From NCBI GenBank assembly GCA_002436105.1, contig DIXU01000001.1, positions 124,001 through 188,000 of the forward strand: 64,000 nt of DNA. Direction: 5' to 3'. This document shows, one piece after another, positions 9,903 through 17,636 of this stretch. A model generated the notes under the pieces. That model saw only the letters and a program-made list of their open reading frames with translations, did no database searches and was not told where the DNA came from. Source of the DNA: Candidatus Aminicenantes bacterium UBA6072 (GTDB taxonomy: Bacteria > Acidobacteriota > Aminicenantia > UBA2199). Both the position numbers and the translations under genes were made by a program. Every line of letters starts with the position of its first letter. Position 1 is the stretch's first letter.

Positions 9903-10205
9903 GTGGATCATAATTCAATAAAATCCTATTACGGTTCCCCGGCTTTCAGCCAGGCCTGGCAGAATATTGATTACTTTAATGAAAATCAACTCAATATTTT
10001 AACTAAAAAATTCCAGGATTTCTATAAAAAGGCGCCGGGGCCCTGGAGCGCCCGCGTCAGAGGGCGTTACTTTCTCATATTTTTGTTTTTGCGCTATACC
10101 GGCGCCCGGATCTCCGAGGTAACGGGCATCAATGACCAGGCCGATGTGGATTATCGTTCCGCTGACGTCACCCTGGCGATCCTGAAGGACCGCGGACTCC
10201 TCTGA
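9903..10205 (+). pseudogene. Truncated tyrosine recombinase/integrase N-terminus
   Basis: 100 codons from a GTG. Residues 25-60 look like the SAM-like DNA-binding helices of phage integrases. Then comes FLRYTGARISEVTGIN, the conserved first catalytic Arg region of tyrosine recombinases (TG-x-R-x-x-E). The frame then stops at 10203, before the HxxR and Tyr motifs, so at least half the protein is missing and no continuation is visible before acr3. The first third is AT-rich and the rest GC-rich, which hints at a junction or older decay. It marks the right edge of the accessory islet. Confidence 0.65.
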
Positions 10206-10224
10206 TCCCCTTACCTATCACGAA

Positions 10225-11277
10225 TCAACTTGCCTTAAAATACTTTCTGCGGAAGAAAAGGGCCACGTTGACCAGACCGATCATCACCGGCACCTCGACC
10301 AGCGGCCCGATGACCGCGGCGAACGCCACCCCGGAGTGGATGCCGAAAACGGCCACGGCCACGGCGATGGCCAGCTCGAAGTTGTTCGAGGCGGCGGTGA
10401 ACGACAAGGTGGCCGCGACCGGGTAGCCGGCGCCGATCCTGCGGCTCATGAAAAAGCTGATCAGAAACATGACGACGAAATAGATCAGCAGCGGGATGGC
10501 GATGCGCACCACGTCCAGGGGGATCCTGACGATGAACTCGCCCTTGAGGCTGAACATGACCACGATGGTGAACAGCAGGGCGACCAGGGTGATGGGGCTG
10601 ATGCGGGGAATGAATTTCTCCTGGTACCACTCCCTGCCCTTCAGCCGCAGCAAGGTGAAACGGGAGATCATTCCGGCGATAAAGGGGATGCCCAGGTAGA
10701 CGAACACGCTCTCGGCGATCTGGCCGATGGTGATGTTCACGATGCTGCCCTTGAGGCCGAAGAGCGGCGGCAGCACGCTGATGAAGAACCAGGCATAGAC
10801 GCTGAAGAAGAGCACCTGGAAAATGCTGTTGAAGGCCACCAGCCCGGCCGCGTACTCGGTATCGCCTTTGGCCAGGTCGTTCCAGACGATGACCATGGCG
10901 ATGCAGCGGGCCAGGCCGATCATGATCAGTCCCACCATGTACTCGGGATAGCCGCGCAGGAACGCGATGGCCAGGAAGAACATCAGCAGCGGCCCGATCA
11001 GCCAGTTTTGGGCCAATGACAGCAACAGCACTTTCCAGTTTTTAAAGACATCGCCCAATTCCTCGTACTTGACCTTGGCCAGCGGCGGGTACATCATCAG
11101 GATCAGGCCGACGGCGATGGGAATATTGGTGGTCCCCACGCTGAACCTGGCGTTGAACGCCGCCACCGCGCCGGGGATCACGTAACCGATCAGCACCCCC
11201 AGGGCCATGGCGGCGAAGATCCATACGGTCAGATAGCGGTCCAGGAACGAAAGCCTTTTTGCAGCGCCATCCGTCAT
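10225..11277 (-). CDS. acr3: ACR3-family arsenite efflux permease
   Basis: 350-aa integral membrane protein with about ten TM helices. The family signature is strong: IGLARCIAMVIVWNDLAKGD carries the conserved catalytic Cys and the W-N-D-L stretch of Acr3. The helix after it (AAGLVAFNSIFQVLFFSVYA) and the C-terminal AASNNFELAIAVAVAVFG are also typical. It extrudes As(OH)3 (and Sb) using the proton motive force. The start ATG follows GGAGGTGTGAC. It is the last gene of the operon begun at arsR (18841), but a 62-bp gap with a 19-bp palindrome precedes it, so it may also be controlled separately. Confidence 0.96.
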   Translation of the reverse strand: MTDGAAKRLSFLDRYLTVWIFAAMALGVLIGYVIPGAVAAFNARFSVGTTNIPIAVGLILMMYPPLAKVKYEELGDVFKNWKVLLLSLAQNWLIGPLLMFFLAIAFLRGYPEYMVGLIMIGLARCIAMVIVWNDLAKGDTEYAAGLVAFNSIFQVLFFSVYAWFFISVLPPLFGLKGSIVNITIGQIAESVFVYLGIPFIAGMISRFTLLRLKGREWYQEKFIPRISPITLVALLFTIVVMFSLKGEFIVRIPLDVVRIAIPLLIYFVVMFLISFFMSRRIGAGYPVAATLSFTAASNNFELAIAVAVAVFGIHSGVAFAAVIGPLVEVPVMIGLVNVALFFRRKYFKAS

Positions 11278-11302
11278 GTCACACCTCCATGCTTGTCAAG
11301 TG

Positions 11303-11321
11303 ACAGTGTCAGTGACACTGT
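11303..11321. promoter_or_regulatory. 19-bp palindrome upstream of acr3
   Basis: ACAGTGTCA (11303-11311) and TGACACTGT (11313-11321) form a perfect inverted repeat around one base, 26 bp upstream of the acr3 start. There is no T-run, so an operator or an mRNA hairpin is more likely than a terminator. Confidence 0.55.
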
Positions 11322-11339
11322 TTATTTGCCGAGATTTTT

Positions 11340-12452
11340 TTATGGGCACTGGATGAACCCCTGCGACCAGAGGCAGCCGCCGCAGGCCGGGTGGATGTTG
11401 CCGAAGCAATCCTCGCCGTTTTCATCGGGCAGGTCGCAGCTGTTGCAGGTGCTGCAGGGAGCGAAGGAGAACTCGTCGAGTTTGCGCCGGAACGCGCTGT
11501 ATGCCGGGTCGTGCCAGATGGCGCTCAGGCCGCGCTCGACCAGGGAACCCAGAGTGAATTCGGGCCAGGTGCGGGTGTGGCCGTTGATGCGAAGCGTATG
11601 GGCATGGAGCAGCGGCAAACAGGGACCGACGCGGCCGTCCCAGCGCACGCTGGCGCTGCGGCGATGCAGGAAGGGGCAGAGCCCGGTGCGGCCGGCTTGC
11701 GGGGAAAACTCAGATACCGCCCCCGGGAACAAGCGGACGACCTGCGCCATGGCCTTCAAGACGCTGCCGTTCGCATCCAGGCGCGGCGACAGGGAGCCCG
11801 CGGCCGCTATGGGCTCGAAAAAACTCCGGGCATAGAGGATTTCTTTCTCCATGTCCCATGTGTACGGTTCGACATTGCTGAGCGAAAACCGGGCCGCGCC
11901 CAGCCGCCGGGTCAATTCGAGGACGGCCGGCAGGTCGGCGATGTTTCGCTTCATGGCCACGAAAGAGATCCCCAGCTCGGGCTTGGCGCTCCTGGCGTTC
12001 AGGCGCTCCAGGTTGGCGATGATCGCGGGCAAGTAATCGCCCAGCCGAACATCAGCGTAACTCTCCGGCGAAGCGCCGTCGATCGAGACCCAGAGGCGAT
12101 CGAGGCCGGCCGTGATCAGGCGTTCAGCCATGCCATCATCAAGGAGGATGCCGTTGCTGACCAGCTCCACCTCGCTGCCGATCGCCTTGGCCGCTTTCAC
12201 CATGTCAACGATGCGCGGGTGGCCCAGAGGCTCGCCGAAGCCTCCGAAGAAGACTCCCGGCGGCCCGGGAAAGGCCCCCAGGTCGCCCACGATCATTTCG
12301 AACAAGGGGAATTCCATGAACCCCAGCTCCTCTTCCCAGCCGTGGCGCATGCAGGTGCGGCAGTCGAGGTTGCAGCGGTTGGTCGGCTCGATATAGATCT
12401 TGTCCAGGCGATCGAAATCGCTGCCGATCAGCGATTCTGTTTCCTCAGACAC
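11340..12452 (-). CDS. Radical SAM/SPASM domain protein in the arsenic operon
   Basis: 370 aa from a GTG. The radical-SAM [4Fe-4S] motif CNLDCRTC (Cys27, 31, 34) sits in IEPTNRCNLDCRTCMRHGW. SAM-binding GGFGEPLGHPRI follows. The C-terminal SPASM region is rich in Cys (CPFLHRRS, VGPCLPLL, CSTCNSCDLPD, CGGCLW) and would bind auxiliary clusters. The opening resembles radical SAM proteins encoded near tungsten aldehyde oxidoreductases, but none is here. It lies 3 bp after the split-permease gene and before acr3. It might modify a peptide or carry out C-As chemistry; the substrate is unknown. Confidence 0.88.
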   Translation of the reverse strand: MSEETESLIGSDFDRLDKIYIEPTNRCNLDCRTCMRHGWEEELGFMEFPLFEMIVGDLGAFPGPPGVFFGGFGEPLGHPRIVDMVKAAKAIGSEVELVSNGILLDDGMAERLITAGLDRLWVSIDGASPESYADVRLGDYLPAIIANLERLNARSAKPELGISFVAMKRNIADLPAVLELTRRLGAARFSLSNVEPYTWDMEKEILYARSFFEPIAAAGSLSPRLDANGSVLKAMAQVVRLFPGAVSEFSPQAGRTGLCPFLHRRSASVRWDGRVGPCLPLLHAHTLRINGHTRTWPEFTLGSLVERGLSAIWHDPAYSAFRRKLDEFSFAPCSTCNSCDLPDENGEDCFGNIHPACGGCLWSQGFIQCP

Positions 12453-12455
12453 GCT

Positions 12456-12989
12456 TCACCCCGGTTCCCTGACCTCGAATTGCCTGTTCTTCAGATAAAA
12501 CGCCAGCAGGAAGCCGATGGCGATGAAGACGGGGAAGCTGAAAAGGCCGCGCAGCAGCGAGAACTTCCAGCCCAGGAAGCCGACTTCGAACGCCAGCATG
12601 GGGATCTTGATGGTGGTGAAGGCGCCCAGGTAAATGAAGACATTGCGCACGCTGCAGCCCTTGCGCCACAGCAGGGCGGCCACCGGAAAAGCTCCATAAA
12701 GCGGCCCCGCCTGCAGCATGGCCAGCAGGACGACCCAGAGGATCCCCCATGCTCCCGATCCCGGGCCCAGGTGGCGCATGATCCTTTCGCGCGGGACCCA
12801 GACGTCGAACAAGCCGATCAGGATGAACATCAGGGGCAGGATCAGGATCATTTCCAGGAAGAACACGCGGAAGTTCCTGCCGATCTCCATGCCGCCGGCA
12901 AAGCGCGTGATCCATGAAATCGCGATAAAAGCGGCGAACACCAGGACGAAGCCGAATTTCTTCAAAAAAACGACCGCCCGGCTTTTCAC
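12456..12989 (-). CDS. ArsP/DUF318-type permease, second half
   Basis: 177-aa membrane protein with about five TM helices, beginning FGFVLVFAAFIAISWITRF and containing the conserved AMLQAGPLYGAFPVAALLW loop. It is half the length of an ArsP-type permease (usually 300-430 aa) and is translationally coupled (ATGA overlap) to the other half upstream. The pair should form one transporter. Relatives export trivalent organoarsenicals or metals; the substrate here is inferred from the operon. Confidence 0.8.
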   Translation of the reverse strand: MKSRAVVFLKKFGFVLVFAAFIAISWITRFAGGMEIGRNFRVFFLEMILILPLMFILIGLFDVWVPRERIMRHLGPGSGAWGILWVVLLAMLQAGPLYGAFPVAALLWRKGCSVRNVFIYLGAFTTIKIPMLAFEVGFLGWKFSLLRGLFSFPVFIAIGFLLAFYLKNRQFEVREPG

Positions 12990-13456
12990 AGGAATATCCC
13001 CATCAGCAAACCGACCAGCAATGCCCCGGCGAAGCTCAAGGCATTGCGCGACAGGCTCACCCGCCAGCCGAAATACTTCGCCTCCAGCGGCAGGGTCAGG
13101 ATGCCCACCATCATCAGCGTGGTGATGAACACGGCGATGACCCGGTAGGCGACGCCGCTGCGCACCAGGATCGCCCCCAGCGGAAAAGCGATGAAGCCCG
13201 GGATCAGCGATATCGATCCCAGCAGGGCGGCGCCGGCGATGCCGGTCCAGCCGGTCCCCTTCCCCAGCCAGGCGGTCATCAGGCTGGCCGGCACGAGATA
13301 AAGGAAAACGCTGACCAGGGCCAGGACAACCAGCATGGCCGGCAGGATGTTCAGGAACATCCTGGCCCCTTTTTTCAAGCCGGCCAGCGTTTTGCCACGA
13401 TCAGCGAGAAACGACAGCAGCAGCGCCAGCGCCGTCGTCAGTGCGAGTTCGATCAT
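12986..13456 (-). CDS. ArsP/DUF318-type permease, first half
   Basis: 156 aa starting MIELALTTALALLLS at an ATG that overlaps the cupin stop (ATGA). The frame stays open further upstream but is not protein-like there, so this start is preferred. Four or five TM helices are visible, with the internal motif AALLGSISLIPGFIAFPLG, a conserved pore loop of this permease family. It is coupled to the second half, and the two complete a split permease. The operon also contains a full-length relative (15172-16467). Confidence 0.8.
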   Translation of the reverse strand: MIELALTTALALLLSFLADRGKTLAGLKKGARMFLNILPAMLVVLALVSVFLYLVPASLMTAWLGKGTGWTGIAGAALLGSISLIPGFIAFPLGAILVRSGVAYRVIAVFITTLMMVGILTLPLEAKYFGWRVSLSRNALSFAGALLVGLLMGIFL

Positions 13457-13797
13457 GGCTGCGGCTCGGATTTCTGCGCCTGGATCTGCACGCCCAGCAG
13501 GCGCACGCCGCCGGTTGTTTTCATCGAGTAGCGGCCGGGACCGCCGACCAGGCAATGTCCCTCGCCCAGTTGGTGCTTTACGCCGCCGACCTCGACTTCG
13601 ACCTCGCCGCTGACGACATGAAAGATCACCGCGGTCTGCATCCGGCACTCGGGCATGACGCCTTCCGCCGGCAGGGCGACGATCCTGGTCTTGAAGCCGT
13701 CGCCGCTGAAAAAGACATTCTTCTCCCTCTGTGCAAAAGGGTGGACCGGCAACGTTTTCAAATCAAATACGGCACTTTTTTCATCCGCCATTTTCAA
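13453..13797 (-). CDS. Small cupin-domain protein
   Basis: 114-aa single-domain cupin. The first cupin motif reads AVIFHVVSGEVEVEVGG, and the second strand pair has LGEGHCLVGGPG. It keeps only one obvious His ligand, so metal binding is uncertain. It sits between CcdA and the split permease with ATGA overlaps on both sides, so it is an integral part of the arsenic operon. Possible roles are a small-molecule or arsenical-thiol binding protein or an isomerase; nothing in the sequence decides. Confidence 0.8.
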   Translation of the reverse strand: MKMADEKSAVFDLKTLPVHPFAQREKNVFFSGDGFKTRIVALPAEGVMPECRMQTAVIFHVVSGEVEVEVGGVKHQLGEGHCLVGGPGRYSMKTTGGVRLLGVQIQAQKSEPQP

Positions 13798-14489
13798 CTC
13801 CAGATCATGTAGGCCGCGGCAATGAGCAGCAGCAGGCCGCAGATCTTCTTGATCCGGCCGAGCGCCTTCGAGCTCTCGTTCCAGCGCAGGTAGTTTTCGA
13901 TCACCCGCGTGAAGGTGCCGGCAAAGACGATCACCGCGCAGTGGCCGACTCCGTAGGCCAGCAGCAGCGGCACGCCGTAGATCAGGCTGGTCGATGACTT
14001 GGCCAGAACGATGGCCAGGATCGGCGCCATGTAGGCGAAAGTGCAGGGACCCAACGCCAGGCCGAAAACCAGCCCCAGCAGAAATCCCGCCCAGGCGCCC
14101 TTGCCGCGGGCCTTGGCGTTCGCGGCACCGGGCAACTCAAACTTGATGATGCCCAGCAGGTAGAGGCCGACCAGCACGAAAATGCCGGCTACGAGATAGT
14201 TGCTCCAGGCGCCGATATCACCCATCATCCGCCCCAGCAGCGACGTGATGACGCCGATCAGGCCGATGGTGACCAGGATACCCAAAGCGAAGGCCAGCGA
14301 GATGCGGAAAGCCTTGCGCGTGGTGAGCTTCTCCTGCTGGCTGACGAAGCCGACGATCAGCGGAATGCCGGCCAGATGGCAGGGGCTGAGCAGGATGCTC
14401 AATATTCCCCACATGAAAGCACCCAGAAGACCGACCAGAGGGTGACCGTACAGCAGCTGCGTCACCCAGGTGAACAGCGCTTCCAGCAC
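13794..14489 (-). CDS. CcdA-type transmembrane thiol-disulfide transporter
   Basis: 231 aa with six TM helices. The two redox cysteines of the CcdA/DsbD core are visible in SPCHLAGIPLIVGF (TM1) and LGPCTFAYMAPIL (TM4). It carries reducing equivalents from cytoplasmic thioredoxin across the membrane. Translation starts at a GTG overlapping the TAG of the preceding thioredoxin-like lipoprotein, which is its likely partner. In an arsenic operon it could keep extracytoplasmic thiols, or a sensor or transporter, reduced. Confidence 0.92.
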   Translation of the reverse strand: MLEALFTWVTQLLYGHPLVGLLGAFMWGILSILLSPCHLAGIPLIVGFVSQQEKLTTRKAFRISLAFALGILVTIGLIGVITSLLGRMMGDIGAWSNYLVAGIFVLVGLYLLGIIKFELPGAANAKARGKGAWAGFLLGLVFGLALGPCTFAYMAPILAIVLAKSSTSLIYGVPLLLAYGVGHCAVIVFAGTFTRVIENYLRWNESSKALGRIKKICGLLLLIAAAYMIWS

Positions 14490-14893
14490 TATTTCACCCC
14501 TTTCTGCTTGAGGATTTTGACCAGCTCCTCCTTGGGGAAGAAGCCCTCGTGGCGGAAATATTCCTCGCCCTCTTTATCCAGGAAAACCTGGGTGGGAATG
14601 ACGCGGATCTTGTAGCTGGCGGCAAAGGGTTCCCCTTCCGGGGTCCAGACGTCGTGAAAGACCACCTTGACCTGGCCGGCGTAATCCTTCTCAATGTCCT
14701 TCATGATCGGCTGCATCATCTTGCAGGGGATGCAGCGCACCGAGCCCAGCTCGACAAAGGTGACCAAATAGGATTCTTCGGCCGCTGCCGTACTGCTTTT
14801 CTCATCAGCCTTCGAACCAGCAGCGTTGCAACTTACAGAAAGGACTCCAAGCAAAAAAAACAAAATGAACCCGCGGATGAATGTGTTGTTCAT
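14489..14893 (-). CDS. Thioredoxin-like lipoprotein
   Basis: 134 aa from the ATG at 14893, which has AAGGAG seven bases ahead. An ATG six codons upstream lacks that spacing. Signal peptide with lipobox LSVSC, then a thioredoxin fold with active site RCIPCK and the cis-Pro loop VIPTQVFLD. It should be anchored on the outer face of the cytoplasmic membrane, reduced by the coupled CcdA (TAGTG overlap). Confidence 0.9.
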   Translation of the reverse strand: MNNTFIRGFILFFLLGVLSVSCNAAGSKADEKSSTAAAEESYLVTFVELGSVRCIPCKMMQPIMKDIEKDYAGQVKVVFHDVWTPEGEPFAASYKIRVIPTQVFLDKEGEEYFRHEGFFPKEELVKILKQKGVK

Positions 14894-14907
14894 TTTCTGC
14901 TCCTTGA

Positions 14908-15141
14908 TCATTTGGCCAGCAATTTTTTCATGTCTTCAACGTCCGGCACCTTGCCGGCCACCTTCACCACGCCGTCAACGACCAGCGCCGGGGTGATCAT
15001 GACTCCGAAAGCCATGATCTGCTGCAGGTCCTTCACCTTCTCAATGTGAAAATCCAGGCTTAACTCGGTAGCCGCCTGGCGGGCATTCTCTTCCAGTTTC
15101 CGGCACTTGGGGCAGCCCGTGCCCAAAATTTGGATCAGCAT
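14908..15141 (-). CDS. Small thioredoxin (redox-active disulfide protein 2 family)
   Basis: 77 aa starting MLIQILGTGCPKCRKLEENA, with a CPKC active site and a compact thioredoxin fold without N-terminal extension. Family members are commonly encoded beside ArsP/DUF318 permeases in anaerobes, as here (the 431-aa permease gene ends 30 bp upstream). It is cytoplasmic. Its likely job is thiol transfer to the permease or to arsenate/arsenical substrates; this is inferred from context. Confidence 0.88.
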   Translation of the reverse strand: MLIQILGTGCPKCRKLEENARQAATELSLDFHIEKVKDLQQIMAFGVMITPALVVDGVVKVAGKVPDVEDMKKLLAK

Positions 15142-15171
15142 GTTTCCTCCTCGATATGCTTTCTCGCCGCC

Positions 15172-16467
15172 TCAGATCATCCCGTAAATGAATCCGGCCA
15201 GGGTGGACAGGACGACCACCAAAATGATGAAGACCACGGTCTTCTTCAAGCCCATGACCTTGCGCAGGACCAGCATGCTGGGCAGCGACAGCGCCGGCCC
15301 GGCCAGCAGCAGCGCCAGCGCCGGTCCCTGGCCCATGCCCGAGCCGAGCAGTCCCTGCAGGATGGGCACCTCGGTCAGGGTGGCGAAGTACATGAAGGCG
15401 CCGGAAATGGCGGCGAAGAAATTGGCCAGCAGCGAGTTTCCGCCCACGGCGTCGCTGATCCAATGGGAAGGTATCAGTCCCTCGTGGCCCGGACGGCCCA
15501 GCAGCACGCCGGCCACCAGCACGCCGCCGATCAACAGCGGGAAGATCAGCTTGGCGAAATCCCAGCTCGACGTGAACCACTCGCCCCCTTCGCCCTTGTC
15601 AAAACTCAGGACCAGCGAAAGGCCGATCACCGCGACGCCGAACGCCAGCAGGGGCTGGCTTGGGAAGAGGAACGCCAGGGCCAGGGGCGGGATGGCGGCG
15701 GCGATGACACGTCCGCGCGGCAATCGCAACCAGAAAACCAGGATCGCGGCCAGCCCCAGGGCGGCCAGCCCGGTGATCAGCCATTTGAGCGAATAAACGA
15801 CCGCGAAAAAGCCCCCGACGCCGCTTGGCTTGCCCCAGTTGGCGAAAACCAGGATGGCGACCAGGGAGAGGAAAAAGAGGGCATTTTGCCAGAGCGGCCG
15901 GCCGGCTTCGGGTTCGGGCATGGCCATTTGGACGTTGGCCTTTTCCGTCTCTTCCCTGCGGAAGATGAAATGCATCAGCAGGCCGATGACGATGCTGAAG
16001 ACGACGGCGCCGACGGCGCGCGCCACGCCGAGCTTCAAGCCCAGCACCCGCGCCGTCAGGATGATGGCCAGCACGTTGATCGCCGGACCGGAATAAAGGA
16101 ACGCCGACGCCGGCCCCAGGCCGGCGCCCATGCGCCAGATGCCGGAAAACAGCGGCAGCACCGTGCACGAGCAGACGGCCAGGATGGTTCCCGAAACCGA
16201 CGCCACCCCATAAGCCAGTACCTTGTTGGCCTTGGGCCCAAGGTACTTCATGACCGATTCCTTCCTGACGAATACGCCGATGGCGCCGGCGATGAAAAAG
16301 GCCGGGATCAGGCACAGGAGCACATGCTCGCGCGCGTACCATTTGGCCAGGTGCAGGGCTTCCGCGATCGCCTGGTCGAAGCGCAGCGTGCCCACCGGCA
16401 GGTAGAACAGGGCCAGGAAGGCGGCGACGATCCAAAGCAATGGCTTCCACTCTTTTTTCCAGTCCAT
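15172..16467 (-). CDS. ArsP/DUF318 (SO_0444-like) efflux permease, full length
   Basis: 431 aa from the ATG at 16467, preceded by AAAGGAGCCGAT; the open frame extends upstream but is not coding-like. About ten TM helices in two halves. The family motif CSCTVLPLFSGI carries paired cysteines that can bind a soft metal or As(III), followed by GAGLGPASAFLYSGPAINVL. The second half repeats the pattern near LTEVPILQGLLGSGMG. Relatives export trivalent organoarsenicals or Cu/Zn. The position behind arsM makes methylarsenite a plausible substrate. Confidence 0.88.
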   Translation of the reverse strand: MDWKKEWKPLLWIVAAFLALFYLPVGTLRFDQAIAEALHLAKWYAREHVLLCLIPAFFIAGAIGVFVRKESVMKYLGPKANKVLAYGVASVSGTILAVCSCTVLPLFSGIWRMGAGLGPASAFLYSGPAINVLAIILTARVLGLKLGVARAVGAVVFSIVIGLLMHFIFRREETEKANVQMAMPEPEAGRPLWQNALFFLSLVAILVFANWGKPSGVGGFFAVVYSLKWLITGLAALGLAAILVFWLRLPRGRVIAAAIPPLALAFLFPSQPLLAFGVAVIGLSLVLSFDKGEGGEWFTSSWDFAKLIFPLLIGGVLVAGVLLGRPGHEGLIPSHWISDAVGGNSLLANFFAAISGAFMYFATLTEVPILQGLLGSGMGQGPALALLLAGPALSLPSMLVLRKVMGLKKTVVFIILVVVLSTLAGFIYGMI

Positions 16468-16478
16468 ATCGGCTCCTT

Positions 16479-17021
16479 TTATCGCAGCCGGTTGTTGTCG
16501 CTGAATTTTTTGTTCAGGAAAAAGATCACGGCGCCGAACAAAATGGCGGCGGGAATGATCAGGAACCAATGGTTGATGCCCAGCAGGACGGAAATGTCCC
16601 CATTCACTTCAGCCGACAAAAACAGGGCCTTGACCGGCTTGAAGGTGAGCGCGTAGATGAAAATGCCGAACGCCATTCCGAAAAGGGCGAAGATTGACTC
16701 CTTCTTGCCTTCGCCGATCCTGGCGGCCATGGTTCCGGGACAATAGCCGAGAATTCCCATCCCGGCCCCGAAGATCAGCCCGCCGGCCAGCTTGCCCCAA
16801 TCCAGGTTCTTCGGCACCACCCGCAGCCAGCCGAGATCCCCCAGCAGGTGGAAGAGGATCATGGAGGAGATCACCGCGGTCAGCATGAATTTCATGATCT
16901 TGAAATCCTTCAGCAGCAGCATGCCCATGACGCGGGGATACTTGGTGATGCCGGTTCGGGTCAGGATGAAGCCGAAAAGGAAGCCGACCGCCAGGCCGAA
17001 CAGTGCCTTGATGATGATCAT
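16479..17021 (-). CDS. YeeE/YedE-family transporter, second half (PmpB-like)
   Basis: 180 aa from an ATG overlapping the preceding stop (ATGA). Four or five TM helices. The conserved cysteine motif GYCPGTMAARIGEG matches one of the cysteine sites of thiosulfate/sulfur transporters of the YeeE family. It forms one transporter with the coupled upstream half. The product should import a sulfur species (thiosulfate, polysulfide) or carry thiolated ions. The substrate is inferred. Confidence 0.85.
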   Translation of the reverse strand: MIIIKALFGLAVGFLFGFILTRTGITKYPRVMGMLLLKDFKIMKFMLTAVISSMILFHLLGDLGWLRVVPKNLDWGKLAGGLIFGAGMGILGYCPGTMAARIGEGKKESIFALFGMAFGIFIYALTFKPVKALFLSAEVNGDISVLLGINHWFLIIPAAILFGAVIFFLNKKFSDNNRLR

Positions 17022-17563
17022 TGTTTCCCCCCGATCCGCGGATAAAGGATCCTGGCGGCAAGGATTCCCGCCGCAAAGAATGAGATCCCGGCCACCATGC
17101 TGCCCAGGGAAAGGTGGGCCCAGCCCTGCAGGATGTTCCCCGTCGTGCAGCCCGAGGCCAGGGCGGCGCCATATCCCAACAATATGCTGCCGGCCAGGAC
17201 GAACAGCCCTCTCTTCCACAGGCTCGGCCCGTGATGCCGCTTCCACAGGTCGGGAATTCCTTCCGCGGCGAATGTCCCGCTGATCCTGGATGCCGCATAG
17301 CCGCCGGCGATCAGCCCGATGACCGTGAAGAACTCGATGAATGCGTCAGGTTTCGTCGCGAAGCGCTGGATGACCGGATTGGCCGCCAGCGCCTTGAAAA
17401 GGCCGCCGAATTTTCCCGCCAGGTAGCCAAATCCGGCGGTAATGCCGAACGGATAATTGCGGCCGGCGATGGCTTCAAAAACAAAATAGGAGGCAACGGA
17501 CAGCAGGGAGACAAGGATCCCCCCCTTGAACCAGTGCCATTCGTTCGAGTGATCCACGTCCAT
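17018..17563 (-). CDS. YeeE/YedE-family transporter, first half (PmpA-like)
   Basis: 181 aa from the ATG at 17563 with AAAGGAGAAAGC ahead. Four TM helices; the family cysteine motif ASGCTTGNILQGWAHLSLGS is complete. It is coupled to the second half. It follows arsM after a 73-bp gap, so the sulfur transporter is made with the arsenic methyltransferase and permeases. Confidence 0.86.
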   Translation of the reverse strand: MDVDHSNEWHWFKGGILVSLLSVASYFVFEAIAGRNYPFGITAGFGYLAGKFGGLFKALAANPVIQRFATKPDAFIEFFTVIGLIAGGYAASRISGTFAAEGIPDLWKRHHGPSLWKRGLFVLAGSILLGYGAALASGCTTGNILQGWAHLSLGSMVAGISFFAAGILAARILYPRIGGKQ

Positions 17564-17636
17564 GCTTTCTCCTTTGCGATTCGCCGCTTTTTCGGATCCG
17601 CCAGGAATCGCCGCAAATCTCAACAGTCTCAATCTG

